A DNA stretch of 64,000 bases from Chenopodium formosanum (GCA_024500155.1 CM044879.1:3115501-3179500), one strand, 5' to 3'; counted from the stretch's first letter, positions 1 to 11,708 are shown. Made by a program: numbers and translations. Notes: generated from the sequence alone by a model not told the origin.

Positions 1-731
1 GAACAAAACTGAACCGCCTTTGTATTATAATGATCTTTTCAATTTAGAATCTTTTAATTATTAATAATGAGAGGTAATCTTCTACACTCTTTTTTTTATT
101 TTTTATTTGGACAAAGGTTTAAACAAATTACATATCAATAGAAAATCAAATTGAAAATTGCGCTGCTTCAGCCGCTATTTGGTGAGCTCGGTGAACCCGC
201 CTTCTATCCACCTTATGAACGTCGCAGTGTTTGAAAGAAGCCCCTAGCAGCTTGATTTTGCGAATGATCTAAAGTAGATTAATGTCACCTTGACCATCAC
301 CTCTAAGGAGAGTAACCAGATTCTATATTCTTTTCAATGTAATTAGAAAAACCATTGTCACATGGATTCTAGTTTATTTATTTCTATGAATACATTATTT
401 ATATAACCAACTATTATAATTTCTTACGAAGATTTTTGCTCATTTAGTAATGGAGTTTTTGTCAAGAACTACTAATTAAAGCACATGTTTTTAGACAACT
501 ATTTATTATTATTATTTTTTCATACCACAAAGTTGTAAAAAGTTTAACTAGCACTACCACTTTAACAATTCTGGCTAGAATCTTCGCCACGTGGGTCCCT
601 CTTTTTACCTTTCCCTCCTTAAATCACCACCTAAATTGACTAAATTACCCTCCATAAAAGGTAAAACGTGAGCCCCACATGCCAGTTAAATTGACTGAAT
701 TGTCATATATGAACAGTTCTAAAAGGATCTT
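1..731. other. intergenic, no gene seen
   Basis: AT-rich sequence without a convincing coding region. A somewhat GC-richer patch at about 150-330 could be an old gene or transposon fragment, but I could not match it to a family. A perfect G-box core (CACGTG) lies near 589, with no gene start close by to give it meaning. Confidence 0.5.
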
Positions 732-903
732 GCTAATGAACGCTCCCGGGGCATTGGATAAGCATTTAATATATTACCTAAAGTGGTATTAATTTGGGAA
801 AGTATGACAAAATCACGCGTCAATCGGTGTAATTAATGTTAATTTTAATTCAATATTTCTATTTTAAGCTAGCTTATCCAACGCCCCCGAAACATTCGTT
901 AGC
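732..903. mobile_element. MITE-like element with about 32-bp inverted ends
   Basis: The left end begins GCTAATGAACG and continues to GGATAAGC. The right end read in reverse begins GCTAACGAATG and also continues to GGATAAGC. The two 32-bp ends agree at most positions. The interior is AT-rich and non-coding. No clear target-site duplication was found, so the superfamily is not assigned. Confidence 0.55.
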
Positions 904-1302
904 TTTTTTGCCTTTCTAAAATGCTTCTATTTGCGTAATTAAACAAAACATGACAGTTATAATCTAGACGTACTCTATCTTAGTATAAAATTCTTTCCAA
1001 AATTGTTATGGAGTACAACTATTTCATTCATTTACATAGGAGAATAGTTGGTTGTAGGGGTGAGCATGGGATGGGTACCCGAACACCGTAACGTTAGTAC
1101 TAACTGTTCGGGTACCCAATAACCAATATCACTAAAAGTGATATACATAAATTGAATCGATAAGTTCGGGTACCAGGATTTTCGGATTGATTATTGGGTA
1201 CCCAATAAGGTATCAATAGTGATAATTAAACTTAATAAATTAGTTATTATGATATATTTTAACACTAATTAACAACAATACCATTTGATCTTGACCAAAT
1301 TA

Positions 1303-1316
1303 TTAATAATATTACT
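1303..1316. repeat. left target-site duplication of LINE
   Basis: The 14-mer TTAATAATATTACT here is repeated exactly at 3210-3223 on the other side of the LINE. It is directly followed by the poly(T) that is the minus-strand poly(A) tail. Confidence 0.8.
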
Positions 1317-3209
1317 TTTTTTTTTAATATACTACGAGGATCAATTAATTAATTAAGTTAGGAATTGTTACAACACCATCATTCAAAGCTGGGACATCGA
1401 TCACCAGCTAAATTAAAGTTTTGGTTTACAAGTTCAGAGCTACGCTCTCTGTCAAAAGCTACCCAACAAGCTGGAGGTGGATTATACAAAAAACAGGTTT
1501 GGTTCATTGTCTCCAGGTTGATCCTCGCATCCTTCGCCAAGCTATCAGCTACTGAGTTTGCTTCTCGTCTTTCAAAGTGAAATTCTAGAGGGTGGAGCTC
1601 CCTTACAAGGGCCCTGCAATTTGTAACCAAAACAGATGAGTTTCCAAGAGTCTGGTTACTATTAATCTCCTCAACTGCTCTTCTTGAATCTGACCAAATG
1701 TTCACTCTTTCCCATCCTCTATCTTTAACCCAAATTAAACTCTGGTATATGGCATTTAGCTCAGCATTATAGCTGTTGGGACAATAACTTTTCCAAGTGA
1801 TACCTTCAATCCAATCACCCAAATGGTTTCTGCAGATTGCACCAATACCCGCTTGTTTAGTTGACTCAATGAACGAGGCATCACAATTGATTTTCAGGGA
1901 GGGAAAAGGGGGAGGATACCAGGCAAGGGGGGAGGGCTTTAGACTTTCCGAGTTGGCAATTGAGAAATAGCACTCAGAAGCAGCCCATATGCACTGGTGG
2001 ACTGTTTGTGTGTTGGATGTGTTTTTTTTGTTAAAAACCCAAGCATTTCTTCGTAGCCAAATATGCCATAGGATAAAAAGGAAAAGGAAACTCCAAGGAA
2101 TTTCATTGTGTGAGGGGTGGAGATGTTGAGGTTTTGATCAAGCCAATCTTGCCACTGAGCTGCAGACTGTAAAGGTGCAGAGGAGGGGATCAAGTCCCAT
2201 ATTTCTTTAGCTCGTATACAAGAATGAAAAAGGTGGGAGTTTGATTCTTCATGGGTGGGGCAGAAGGAGCAGAAAGGTTGATGGTTGGGTATTCTCTTGT
2301 GTAGATTGAGGTTGTTTGGTGTTCTATCCCAAGCAAGCTGCCATAGAAACATTTTTATTTTGGGATGAATTTGGAGATGCCATAATTTCCCCCAAGTGAA
2401 CAAGGGCAGCCTTTTCGTTGTGTTTGTTGTGAGCTCTGTTCTAGCTTTAGAAGCCAGAAACTTACCCTTGTAGCTCCAGCAAGAGTAAGCATTATCAGAA
2501 TTGCTGTTAAGAGTCACAGAGATGAATTGCTCATACATAGAATCAGTAATTTGGAAAGAGATAAGTAGCTCCAGATTTGATTTTGACAGAGAGTGACAGT
2601 CAGCAAGGCTTAAGGTCAAGCAGGTTAAGGGTATAGGCCCTATAAGCATCTGTCTTAAGGACTGATGCAAGAGCCACTTATCACTCCAGATGTTAATGTC
2701 TCTCCATTGCCCACATCACAAACTAAGCTTTTTTCAAACAAGTTCCAACCCCTCCCAATACCTTTCTAAACAAGTGAACCTTTATTGAACGGTGTTGGGT
2801 ATCTCTTATTATCAATATATTTTTCCCTAAGTAACAAGGCTGCCCAACCCTTTTTGTTGTAAAGGTTCCAGCACTGTTGGTTAGAGAAATAGTATTGATA
2901 TGCTCATGCTTAGTGAAGCCTAACCCTCCTTCATCTTTTGAGTGACAGACATTATCCCAAGAGATCCAAGTGATTTTTTTCTTTTAATTTGATCCCCCCC
3001 CCCCGAAGAAATTAGAGCAAATTGAATCCAACTTTTTGCAAATGGATTAGGGAAATGAGAGAACTTGCATGTAGTATCTGGGAATGGATTGAAGGGTGGC
3101 TTGGATTAGGGTTGCTCTTCCTGCTTTTGACAATATATTGGATTTCCAGGTGGCTAATTTATCTCCCACCTTGTCTATGATGAATTGCAAGTTCTTTTTT
3201 GAGTGTTTC
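1317..3209 (-). mobile_element. 5'-truncated L1-type LINE (RT end, zf-RVT, RNase H)
   Basis: A non-LTR retrotransposon 3' half on the minus strand. Reading in transcription order, 3180-3100 encodes the conserved GDKLATWKSNILSKAGRATL segment that follows the reverse transcriptase core. The 2670-1939 reading frame is a zf-RVT domain with WHLQIHPKIKMFLWQL followed by a CSFC and HLFHSC zinc-binding pattern. The 1822-1379 frame is an RNase H-like (RVT_3) domain with AELNAIYQSL, WSDSRRAVEEI and NSVADSLAKDA. The tail is the poly(T) at 1315-1325. The ORF is broken between domains and the 5' part, including endonuclease, is missing, so it is dead. A 14-bp TSD at 1303-1316 and 3210-3223 bounds it. Confidence 0.85.
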
Positions 3210-3223
3210 TTAATAATATTACT
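3210..3223. repeat. right target-site duplication of LINE
   Basis: Exact second copy of the 14-bp duplication at 1303-1316. It marks the truncated 5' junction of the LINE. Confidence 0.8.
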
Positions 3224-3474
3224 AACTATTGATATTATATAGTGATTATGAAGTAAAGTAAGTGTTTAAATATTGGAAAAATAGATTTAATTAGGAAAAA
3301 AAAAATTACTTATAGGATCGGAATGGGTAACCGTTAATTTTAAAATGATACTCAAAATCATACCCAGTAACAAATTATTAGAACGGGTACCCGAACCCGG
3401 TACCCTAATTTTCGGACAGGTAACTAAACGGGTTTTCGGGCTTTTGATTTTTCGAGTAGTTTTGCTCAGCCCTA

Positions 3475-4317
3475 CTTTGTACACCGTAGGACACAATTAC
3501 ACTTAAATATTCCAGTCTAATACAAGTACATTCCAAAATTCAAGAGTTTCTCAGCAATGAGAACCAAACATGTACTCGTATTAGCATTTTAATTTTATAA
3601 TTTAATTTTGTTATCTTCAACGGCCAAAAGTTAAATTTTATGTATCTTTTGATCCAGGTTAGTACCGTCCAAAGAATGAAGGACAAAACAAGACAACCAA
3701 ACTTAGCAATAGGAAACAAGAAAAGTGCATAATTTTGTCAGCAAAATTCTTAGGATATAGCTTAGTCAACTCGGTCCACATTAAATAAAAAGTCGTAACC
3801 TACCTAAACCGATTGGCGGCTTGAATTGTAACCAAACACGACAACACTGACTCTTCAACCTCAGTACATTGCTTCTTTTATGCATGTGATTTAGAGTTTT
3901 AGTGGATTTTTTTTTATAATTTTTTTTGTTGTATTTATCCTAATGAAAGTGTTTTAATATATTCAATTCATATTCGTATGTGACTTTTGTGTAAGGTGAA
4001 AATAATTTGTAATGATTTGAGAAAGTTATGATCCTGTTTTATTTGTTTCATTATGTACTTTTAAACTATCACCTTATTTAAATGTATATAAATACACAAA
4101 TATAGAGATTTAATTTTAATGCTTTAGGTTTTCTTCAACAAACATATAAAATCAAAATGTGTGGATTACTAGGGATTTTTGAATTTTTATTTATTGTTTG
4201 ATTGTATCGATTTTATATTAGAAAAAAAAGGAGGTTAAATTAATGATGTCTCAAATTTCAAACATAATACTATACGTTACTCATATATAGTTAATACCTT
4301 GGGAGTTGTAGTCATAC
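3475..4317. other. intergenic, nothing recognised
   Basis: AT-rich sequence without long reading frames, inverted ends or recognised repeats. Confidence 0.5.
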
Positions 4318-4320
4318 TTA

Positions 4321-5246
4321 GGCCCTGTTCTTTTGAGCTTCTGGGCAGAGCAGAGCAGAGCAGATTTCAGCAGAGCAGATTGAAGCAGAGCAGAGCAGAG
4401 CAAAGCAGAGCCGAGCAGAGCAGAGCAGATTTCATTAATATTAATATTATTATTATTACTAATATTATTATAATTACTAATATTATTATTACTATTATTA
4501 TTATTATTATTTTTACTATTATTATTATTATTATTACTATTATTATTATTATTATTATTATTACTACAATTATTATTATTACTACTGCTACTACTACTAC
4601 TACTACTATTATAATCATTAAATTTTATTATTAAATATTAATTATAATTAATAATATTTATATTATTAAATATTAATTATATTATTATTATTAATAATAT
4701 TATTATCAAATATTAATTATGTTATTATTAATATTATTATTATTAAATATTAATTATATTATTATTAATATTATTATTATTAAATATTAATTATTATTAT
4801 TATTAAATATTATATATTATTATTATTAAATATTAATTATATATTATTATTATTATTAAATATTAATTATATATTATTATTATTAAATATTTATTATTAT
4901 TATTAAATATTATTTATATATTATTATTATTAAATATTAATTATATATTATTATTAAATATTTATTATTATTATTAAATATTATTTATATATTATTATTA
5001 TATTAAATATTAATTATATATTATTATTATTAAATATTTATTATTATTATTAAATATTATTTATTTATTATTATTATTAAATATTAATTATTATTATCAT
5101 TAAGTGTTAATTATTTATTATTATTATTATTATTATTAAATATACATTATTATTATAATAATTCAATATTAAGTATTAATTTTAAGCAGAGCAGGGCAGA
5201 GCAGAGCAGATTGAAGCAGAGCAGAGCAGCTCTAAAGAACGGGGCC
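4321..5246. mobile_element. Harbinger-like MITE with GCAGA ends and ATT-repeat core
   Basis: The ends GGCCCTGTTCTTTTGAGCT and, reversed, GGCCCCGTTCTTTAGAGCT are inverted repeats, and the element is flanked by TTA on both sides (4318-4320 and 5247-5249), the usual PIF/Harbinger (Tourist) target site. Inside each end is an inverted block of GCAGAGCA repeats (about 4346-4433 and 5185-5229). Between them lie about 750 bp of nearly pure ATT/TAAATATTAATTAT repeats. No transposase is encoded; the reading frames here are low-complexity translations of the repeat. The element ends about 450 bp before the first receptor kinase start. Confidence 0.75.
4434..5165. repeat. (ATT)n-derived satellite-like core
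   Basis: A long stretch made of ATT/AAT trinucleotides with scattered TAAATATTAATTATAT higher-order units. It sits inside the MITE at 4321-5246 and is non-coding. Confidence 0.85.
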
Positions 5247-5609
5247 TTAATGTTTGAATGTTTAGAATTGAATTTTGTATACATCATGCAGCGATAATAA
5301 ATAAGTACAAAAATTAATAAGTGTTGGATAGTTCCCAATTCACTGACGAGTAATTTTTATTAGTTTAATGGTTCCCACAATATTCTAGCTAATTAATTTT
5401 GTTAAGTGTATGACATGGAGAGATATCAATCACTCAAAAACTTTCTAAATAATGATACTATGTACACGTTTAACTGTTTAAGAAGTCATAGTTTACTTTT
5501 TAAGATAAAGAAAGTCCAAGTAAATGAAAATAAAAAAAATCAAATCAAAAAAGGGATTAAAATTAAAATGTTAAGTACACTGTACACACTCAGAATTAAA
5601 GGCTCCACA

Positions 5610-5619
5610 TATAAAAAAG
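5610..5619 (+). promoter_or_regulatory. candidate TATA box of the first receptor kinase
   Basis: TATAAAAAAG lies 88 bp before the ATG at 5698, a plausible core promoter spacing with a short leader. Position and sequence are the only support. Confidence 0.35.
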
Positions 5620-5697
5620 GCGCATATTGTCATACATGATGAATAAAGGTACATAATTTTTTTCATAAATTTCAAGGTTACTGAATTGAATGAAGAG

Positions 5698-8600
5698 ATG
5701 GAAAATCTTTGTTTCTGCAAAAAATTGGTACCCATTTCATATTTTTTCATAAAGATTATATCTTTAATCTTATTATTTGCATTTTGTTCAAATGCTTCAA
5801 ATACAATTGCGCAAGGTCAAGTCATAAGAGATGGAGAAACCCTTAAATCTGAAAATGGGTCATTTGAATTTGGGTTTTTTAGCGCTTCAAATTCATCATT
5901 AAGGTATGTTGGAATTTGGTATTCCAATATTTCAGTTGATTTTGCAGTTTGGGTTGCTAATAGAAATAATCCAATTAGCAATAAAAATGGTTCTGTAACA
6001 CTTTCAAATGATGGGGTTTTGGCTGCTTTTGATGGGTTTGGGACTGTTGTTTGGTCTACTAATACTACAGCAATATCGAGAAATTATACAGGAATTTTGC
6101 ATAATGATGGTAATCTTGAGATTAGGGGTAGTAATAATTATCCTTTGCCTAGTTTTTCTTGTTGGGAGAGTTTTGATCATCCTACTGATACATATTTGCC
6201 TGGTATGAGAGTGCCTGTTAATCCGAATGTTGTCGAAAATCGGATTTTTACATCATGGAGGAGTGTGAATGATCCATCATCTGGGAATTTCTCAATGGGG
6301 GTGGATCCTAGAGCAGCACCACAGTTTGTGATTTGGGAGGGATCGAATCGTCGTTGGAGAAGTGGTTATTGGAATGGACTGAGTTTTACTGGTGTGCCAA
6401 ACATGGCTGCATTTTATTACTATGGTTTTAAGCTTTCTAATGCTGATGCAGATGGGATTATGTATTTTACTTATTTACCTTTGGACCGCTCTAGTAAGTT
6501 CAAATTTCGAGTATCATGGGATGGATATGAGAAGTCTATGACTTGGGCTGATGGTGGCAAAGAGTGGATAATGATGCAGAAACAGCCTGGGAGTGAGTGT
6601 GATGTGTTCAATAAGTGTGGGGTTAACGGTTATTGTAGGAACGCGACAGGTGATTTTGTTTGTGGTTGCTTTCAAGGGTTTGCTCCTAAGTTTCCTGATC
6701 AATGGACCAATGGGAGTTGGTCTGGTGGGTGTGTTAGGGATACTCAATTGAAATGTGAGATCAAGAATGGCAGTGTGATTGCTGAAGATGGATTTTTAGA
6801 GGTTGACAATGTGAAATTGCCTGATTTCGCAAATCTTTTGGGAGCAGAAGATGAGGGGGATTGTGGAAAAGAATGCTTACAGAATTGTTCATGCAGGGCA
6901 TATGCTTATGTAGGTGGAATTGGTTGTATGGTATGGAGTGGTGACTTGTCTGACATTCAGCAATTTAAAGGAGGAGGCAATAAACTGCACATTCGCGTAG
7001 CATCTTCAGCCTTGGGTAAGTTAAATTTTTTATGCAAGACATTTAAAGTTTAGAGCAAAACCAGATTGTTTGTAAATAATATGCCTTCTTTGATTGCTTA
7101 TTGTGCTAAAGTAGTGTCTGTTAAATTTTGGCATGTAATGTAGTTTGCATTGTCTTTTGTATCATATTTTGGTTGATTTGATACTTGATTATTGGTGTTA
7201 ATTTTGTGTGTGTGTGGAACAATTTGTATGTTAACAAGGACAAGTACCACAGGAATGCTATCAATAGCCTGCTTCATTAGATAATAGATACTATGTTTCA
7301 CATGCCGCCTTCTGATCAAATTCACATTGCTATTACTTATAACAGTCGCCTTCTGATCTTTCGCAATAATACAATTTATATTATGACTTGCTTTAGCTTT
7401 TGCTAATCCTATCTGTCTTCTGAAATACAGGTAAAAAAAGCAAACTATCTGGTCCTAAGATAGCAGCTATAGTAGTAAGCGGAGTGATATTGTTTGGCAT
7501 AATACTTTTATGTTTGTGCATATACCGGAAAAAATTAAAAGGTAAGACTTGTGGCTCTAGTAGTATTCTATTGAGTTTTCAGTGATTTACAATGCCACAT
7601 CTTATGATATGTTCTGTCTGCTATTGCAGCTAAAAGAGGGAATGATGCACTGACTATTGGATTGAGGAAAGGCCAAGTATCTTCAACAGATATCTCAGGA
7701 TCACAGGAAATGATTAGAGAAGAAAATCTGGCAAATGCAAAAGATCTTCCATTGATCAATTACAATCTTGTTGCATCTGCTACAAATTTCTTCTCTGCAG
7801 AAAACAAGCTTGGAGAAGGTGGATTTGGTCCTGTTTACAAGGTAACTACTTATGCAAATCGGACTTGTCATATGTTTAGACTTAGGATAGATGTATCAAT
7901 TCACATGAAATTAATCCCAGAGGGAGCCTCATTTTTCCTGTAAAGCGGCTATTGTTTGGTTAAGCACGCTAGAAATTGCCATGGCAAGTTTGTACCTGGA
8001 GGGGACTTGGTAAAAAAACTTTTTAAACTGTCAGGAAGTTCTACCTGTGATTTTTTCAGTGAAACAACATAAGAGATTTTCACTTGCCATGAACTTTGAC
8101 GTTCCTTGTAAAATATGTCAATCATTGAACCACAAAAGAAGCATATTCAGAACATACTGGGGTTTGCTGTAAGTGCACTCACACAAATTTACTTGGATTC
8201 AGGGAACGCTACCTGGTGGACAGGAAATAGCAGTCAAGAAACTATCAAGAAAGTCAGGGCAAGGCATGGCAGAATTCATGAATGAGATTATGCTGATTGC
8301 CAAATTACAGCACAGAAATCTTGTCAGAATACTAGGTTGCTGTGTACATGGGGATGAGAAAATGTTGATCTACGAATATATGCCTAATAAGAGCTTGGAC
8401 GGGTTGATTTTTGGTAGAGTGTTCTATCTATTTCTGAATATATTTTATTTTGCTGTCTTCAGAAGAACATGCATCATTTGTATTCCCGTGTTTTCTAAAT
8501 TGAAGTTCTACTTTTTCTTTCTTGTTTGTGTTATAACCACAGACCCCTTAAAGAAACAACAATTAGACTGGAAGAAGCGTTTTACAATCATTGAAGGGAT

Positions 8601-9394
8601 AGCAAGAGGATTGCTTTATCTTCATAGGGATGCAAGATGTACAATCATTCATCGGGATTTAAAAGCCAGCAACATCCTTTTAGATCAGGAAATGAATCCA
8701 AAAATTTCAGACTTTGGTATGGCTAGAATTTTTGGAGGAAACCAAGATGAAGAAAATACAAATAGAATAGTTGGAACTTATGGCTACATGTCTCCAGAGT
8801 ATGCAATGGAAGGTTTCTTCTCTGAGAGGTCTGATGTGTATAGTTTTGGGGTGTTGCTATTGGAGGTAGTTACAGGTCATCGGAGCACTAGATTTCGGTT
8901 CTCTGAACACACAAACCTCATTGAATATGTAAGTTTTCTTTTTCTTAACAAGTCTTGTATACAACATACACCTATTGAAAACAATATTTTGTGTCTTCTA
9001 AACACCCTTCGATTCAAATTATCTTTGGTCTGTACCTGTTGACAAGACCAAAACAAGAATTTTTCATGTATTGATGCAGGCATGGAAATTATGGAGTGAA
9101 GGAAGAACAATGGAGCTCGTCGATTCTTCATTTGCAAGCTCATGTCCAAGTAATGAAGTAATAAGATGTGTACATATAGCATTGTTATGTGTGCAGGATT
9201 CTGCAGTTCACAGGCCTACAATGTCACAGGTGGTCTTATTGTTGGAAACTGACAGTCTTGCACTTTCTAATCCTAGGGAACCTACTCTTGCTTATTCTTC
9301 AAACCGCCGTTTTGTTGACATAGACATCCAAAAAGGTTACCAAGATATTGAGTCCTCAAATCATGTAACAGTCACCATGCTAGTTGGACGATAG
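5698..9394 (+). CDS. G-type lectin S-receptor-like serine/threonine kinase A
   Basis: Predicted single-pass plasma-membrane receptor kinase that would sense an unknown extracellular ligand. Proposed exons: 5698-7015, 7431-7541, 7630-7841, 8203-8413, 8543-8928, 9080-9394; phases agree and give about 850 residues. The open frame reaches 5686 but begins there with TTG; 5698 is the first ATG and starts a signal peptide. Domain order: B-lectin (WVANRNNPI), S-locus glycoprotein (WESFDHPTDTYLPG), Cys-rich EGF-like and PAN (CLQNCSCRAYAY), membrane segment near residues 449-470, kinase. Glycine loop GEGGFGPVYK, Lys about 559, HRD Asp about 656 and DFG Asp about 674 are all present, so it should be an active RD-type kinase. 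The usual intron between VGT and YGYM is absent. The family is certain; the ligand and the subgroup are not. Confidence 0.9.
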
Positions 9395-10827
9395 GGATAA
9401 TTGCAGCAAAGGTTCTCCCTTGAGCTCCCCCTTTTGTCTAAACACAAGTTTTGCGTACATATTTTCACATATTTACATTATTTCATTTTATTCTGGATAA
9501 CCAAGTATTCACTCAAATGTTCATTACTCTTTTTTCAACGAGGAACCTGGAAATACTCTCTGTTGGAGAAGAACGAAGTGAGGCTTGTAGCATTTTTGGT
9601 TATCTTACTGATCATGATTGCCTTTCAGGAGTACAATTTGCTCTTTCCTGTAGTCTCTTACCGCTTATTAACATATTTTTAGACGATTGATTATGAATGA
9701 GTGTGGTAATCAAATATCTGAATGTGGACTGCTAATGAAAATTCCCTAAATTTTAAGACTTTTGTCAGCTTTCTGAATTCTGAAGTCGTTTTTAATTATA
9801 GACGGAACCAGAGATTTTAGATCTTTAGAGATACATCTCTTGTCTCATGTTCTGATTTTGACCATATCTGATTCCACTTGTTGGTTGATGAACTTTGAAA
9901 GTTCTCTTTCCATTTTGGTAGTACAAAAAACGTAGAAAGTTAAAATTGACATTTGAGGCTTCTCTTATCTCTTGTGATGACTGATGAACCTTTTTGACCC
10001 GACAATGAAATGTTATTGTAGTGTACGAGTTGATAACTTGACATATATGTTTTATCCAAGCAACATCCTGTACATATCATATACCATTCTACCACCTTTC
10101 TTCTGTCAGTCATATTGTTGATTTATTAATCCCTTCATGATTTCTCTAATTTGCGATGTTGGAAGTTTCATGTGATTTTATTTGAATGGTATTAGATACC
10201 TCAGTAATCCTTGTCTTGTACTACTTTGAATTAGAACAGCAATTCAGCAGAGTTTTCATAATTCTAGATTTTAGTCTCATAATTTTCAAAGCTATTTTCA
10301 AAGCTCAACTCTCTTTTTGTTGCATTATCTGTAATGCAAATTTTCAGCTTATAGTCCTCTGTTCTTGTATATTTAGCCATGCTGTATGAATAGCAAAGCA
10401 TGCACTTTGTTTGTCTTCATGATTCAGCTATATAAGACAGATTCTGAGGCTCCGAGCTGTCAAACCGAACAAACTGAGTAGTATTAAATATGGTCTAATT
10501 GTCACTTGGCAAGTTTCTCTGCAGCATATGTGTTAAAGATGTGGAGAAGTAATATCTTTTACTAATAATGATCATTGTGGTTTTTATTTACAGCCGATGG
10601 TAGTATGCATTATTAAGATTTAGACTACAATTAAATTTTAAATGTTCCAATAACAAGTTTTCTAAGGCAACAATGAATGTCCAAATATATCAGGAGGCAA
10701 CCTGTTAATCAAGGATGATAGTGAAGAAGAGATCAATATACGTAGTATAAAGTTAGTTACCTTGTATTGTTGGTTCACTTAAGGATGAAACTTCACCTGG
10801 AGGGCTTACTTTGACAAGAAAAACAGG
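9395..10827. other. 3' region of kinase A and intergenic
   Basis: The first few hundred bases are probably the 3' UTR of kinase A. The rest is unremarkable AT-rich sequence. Weak kinase-family similarity may begin near 10770 and becomes clear at 10828. Confidence 0.4.
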
Positions 10828-11233
10828 TTTCTGTTAAGTGATAATAATTTTCGAGATTGTGTTAATTTGCAAGAATTGGTGCCTCAATAACTGTTCTTAC
10901 ATAGCTTAATAGCTTATGCACTTGTAAGTGGAATTAGCTTCTTGACTTGGTTAGGAGATCTTGTTGATATGCACAAAAAATTTCTCCTTCGGAAAGGATC
11001 TTTATGTTCATCTTGCATCTTCTGAGCTATGTTATGATATTAACATTCCTTGTTTCTCTATGAGTTATACGCTTTCTAATTAATCTTATATTTCCTCTTT
11101 TTTCTCCAAAAATTCTTAATCATAGACGGAGGCGAGCTAAGAACAAAAGTAGCAATCTGTCTGATACTTGCGGCTCTTGTTATCAGTGTGCTCATTGTTG
11201 TTGCTTTGTGAAAGTGTGAGGCTAAGCAGAGAG
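10828..11233 (+). pseudogene. relic of a fourth S-domain receptor kinase
   Basis: Conceptual translation in shifting frames gives FLLSDNNFRDCVNLQ, then WCLNNCSYIA, then TWLGDLVDMHKK, then GKDLYVHLASSEL (up to 11029). These match in order the PAN domain end of the neighbouring kinases. At least two frameshifts and in-frame stops interrupt it. An intact-looking transmembrane exon follows at 11126-11233: a TAG acceptor, TKVAICLILAALVISVLIVV, and a GTAAGA donor. Its 108-nt length is a multiple of three, as in the functional genes, but it has an in-frame TGA just after the membrane segment. The donor expected after the PAN part is damaged. No lectin or kinase part was found nearby, so this is a decayed tandem duplicate. 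Confidence 0.75.
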
Positions 11234-11493
11234 GTAAGATGCTTAAGTGCAGTAAATGGAAAAAATTTCTAGCAGACTTCAGACTAAGTTAATTCCCTAG
11301 CTTTCTCAGTTGCTGCATAATTAGATGCATACATAATGACTAAAAAGCCAAAATGTTTTTTTTGCAAGCTCCATAAACCAGATCACGAATCTCACGATAT
11401 CAGTTGCCAAGGGCGCAAAATAAAAGAAGATTGTCCGAATTCTCAACTTGATCATAGATTTGCTTACTTCTAGTTTAACTTCATTGAAGTTAC

Positions 11494-11703
11494 TGTTGGG
11501 GTGTTCATCCCAAGTCCCACATGGAAAGATTAAGGAAGTGAGAAGCTCCTTATAAGTAGAAGCACACTCCAAATAGTATGAGGCTTTTTGGGAAGGTGCC
11601 CAAAAACAAATCCGTGCAGGCTAGACCTACAGCGGACAATATCATACTAATGTGGATTGGAGTGTGCATGTGACCCGTCAAGGTGGGTGACCGGGGCCCT
11701 ATA
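11494..11703. mobile_element. solo LTR of a TRIM-like retrotransposon
   Basis: A 210-bp segment begins TGTTGGGGTGTTCATCCC and ends GGGGCCCTATA, flanked on both sides by GTTAC (11489-11493 and 11704-11708), a 5-bp duplication typical of LTR elements. The interior is of the type I recall from short plant LTRs (for example GTGCCCAAAAACAAATCC). The expected terminal CA has become TA. No internal region or second LTR is present, so unequal recombination left a solo LTR. Assignment to TRIMs is from length and memory of the sequence type. Confidence 0.7.
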
Positions 11704-11708
11704 GTTAC

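Larger units (their letters stand above)
1055..3474. mobile_element. hAT-like element interrupted by a LINE
   Basis: Terminal inverted repeats TAGGGGTGAGCA at the left and TGCTCAGCCCTA at the right match at 11 of 12 positions, and start like plant hAT ends. Subterminal sequence at both sides carries repeated GGGTACCCGAA-type palindromic motifs. Removing the LINE at 1317-3209 leaves about 0.5 kb of non-coding sequence, so this was a small non-autonomous element. An 8-bp duplication outside the ends is not recognisable, which suggests age. Confidence 0.55.

Noticed and set aside
4340..4440. Tandem GCAGAGCA units resembling a repeat-spacer array
   Set aside because: No regular unique spacers and a plant genome; it is the subterminal repeat of a MITE, not a CRISPR array.
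4299..4634. Open frames of Ile/Thr/Val runs on both strands
   Set aside because: They are translations of the ATT/ACT microsatellite inside the MITE; no real protein has this composition.
9401..9690. Two overlapping frames after kinase A
   Set aside because: Lie in the probable 3' UTR, hydrophobic/AT-driven, no domain.
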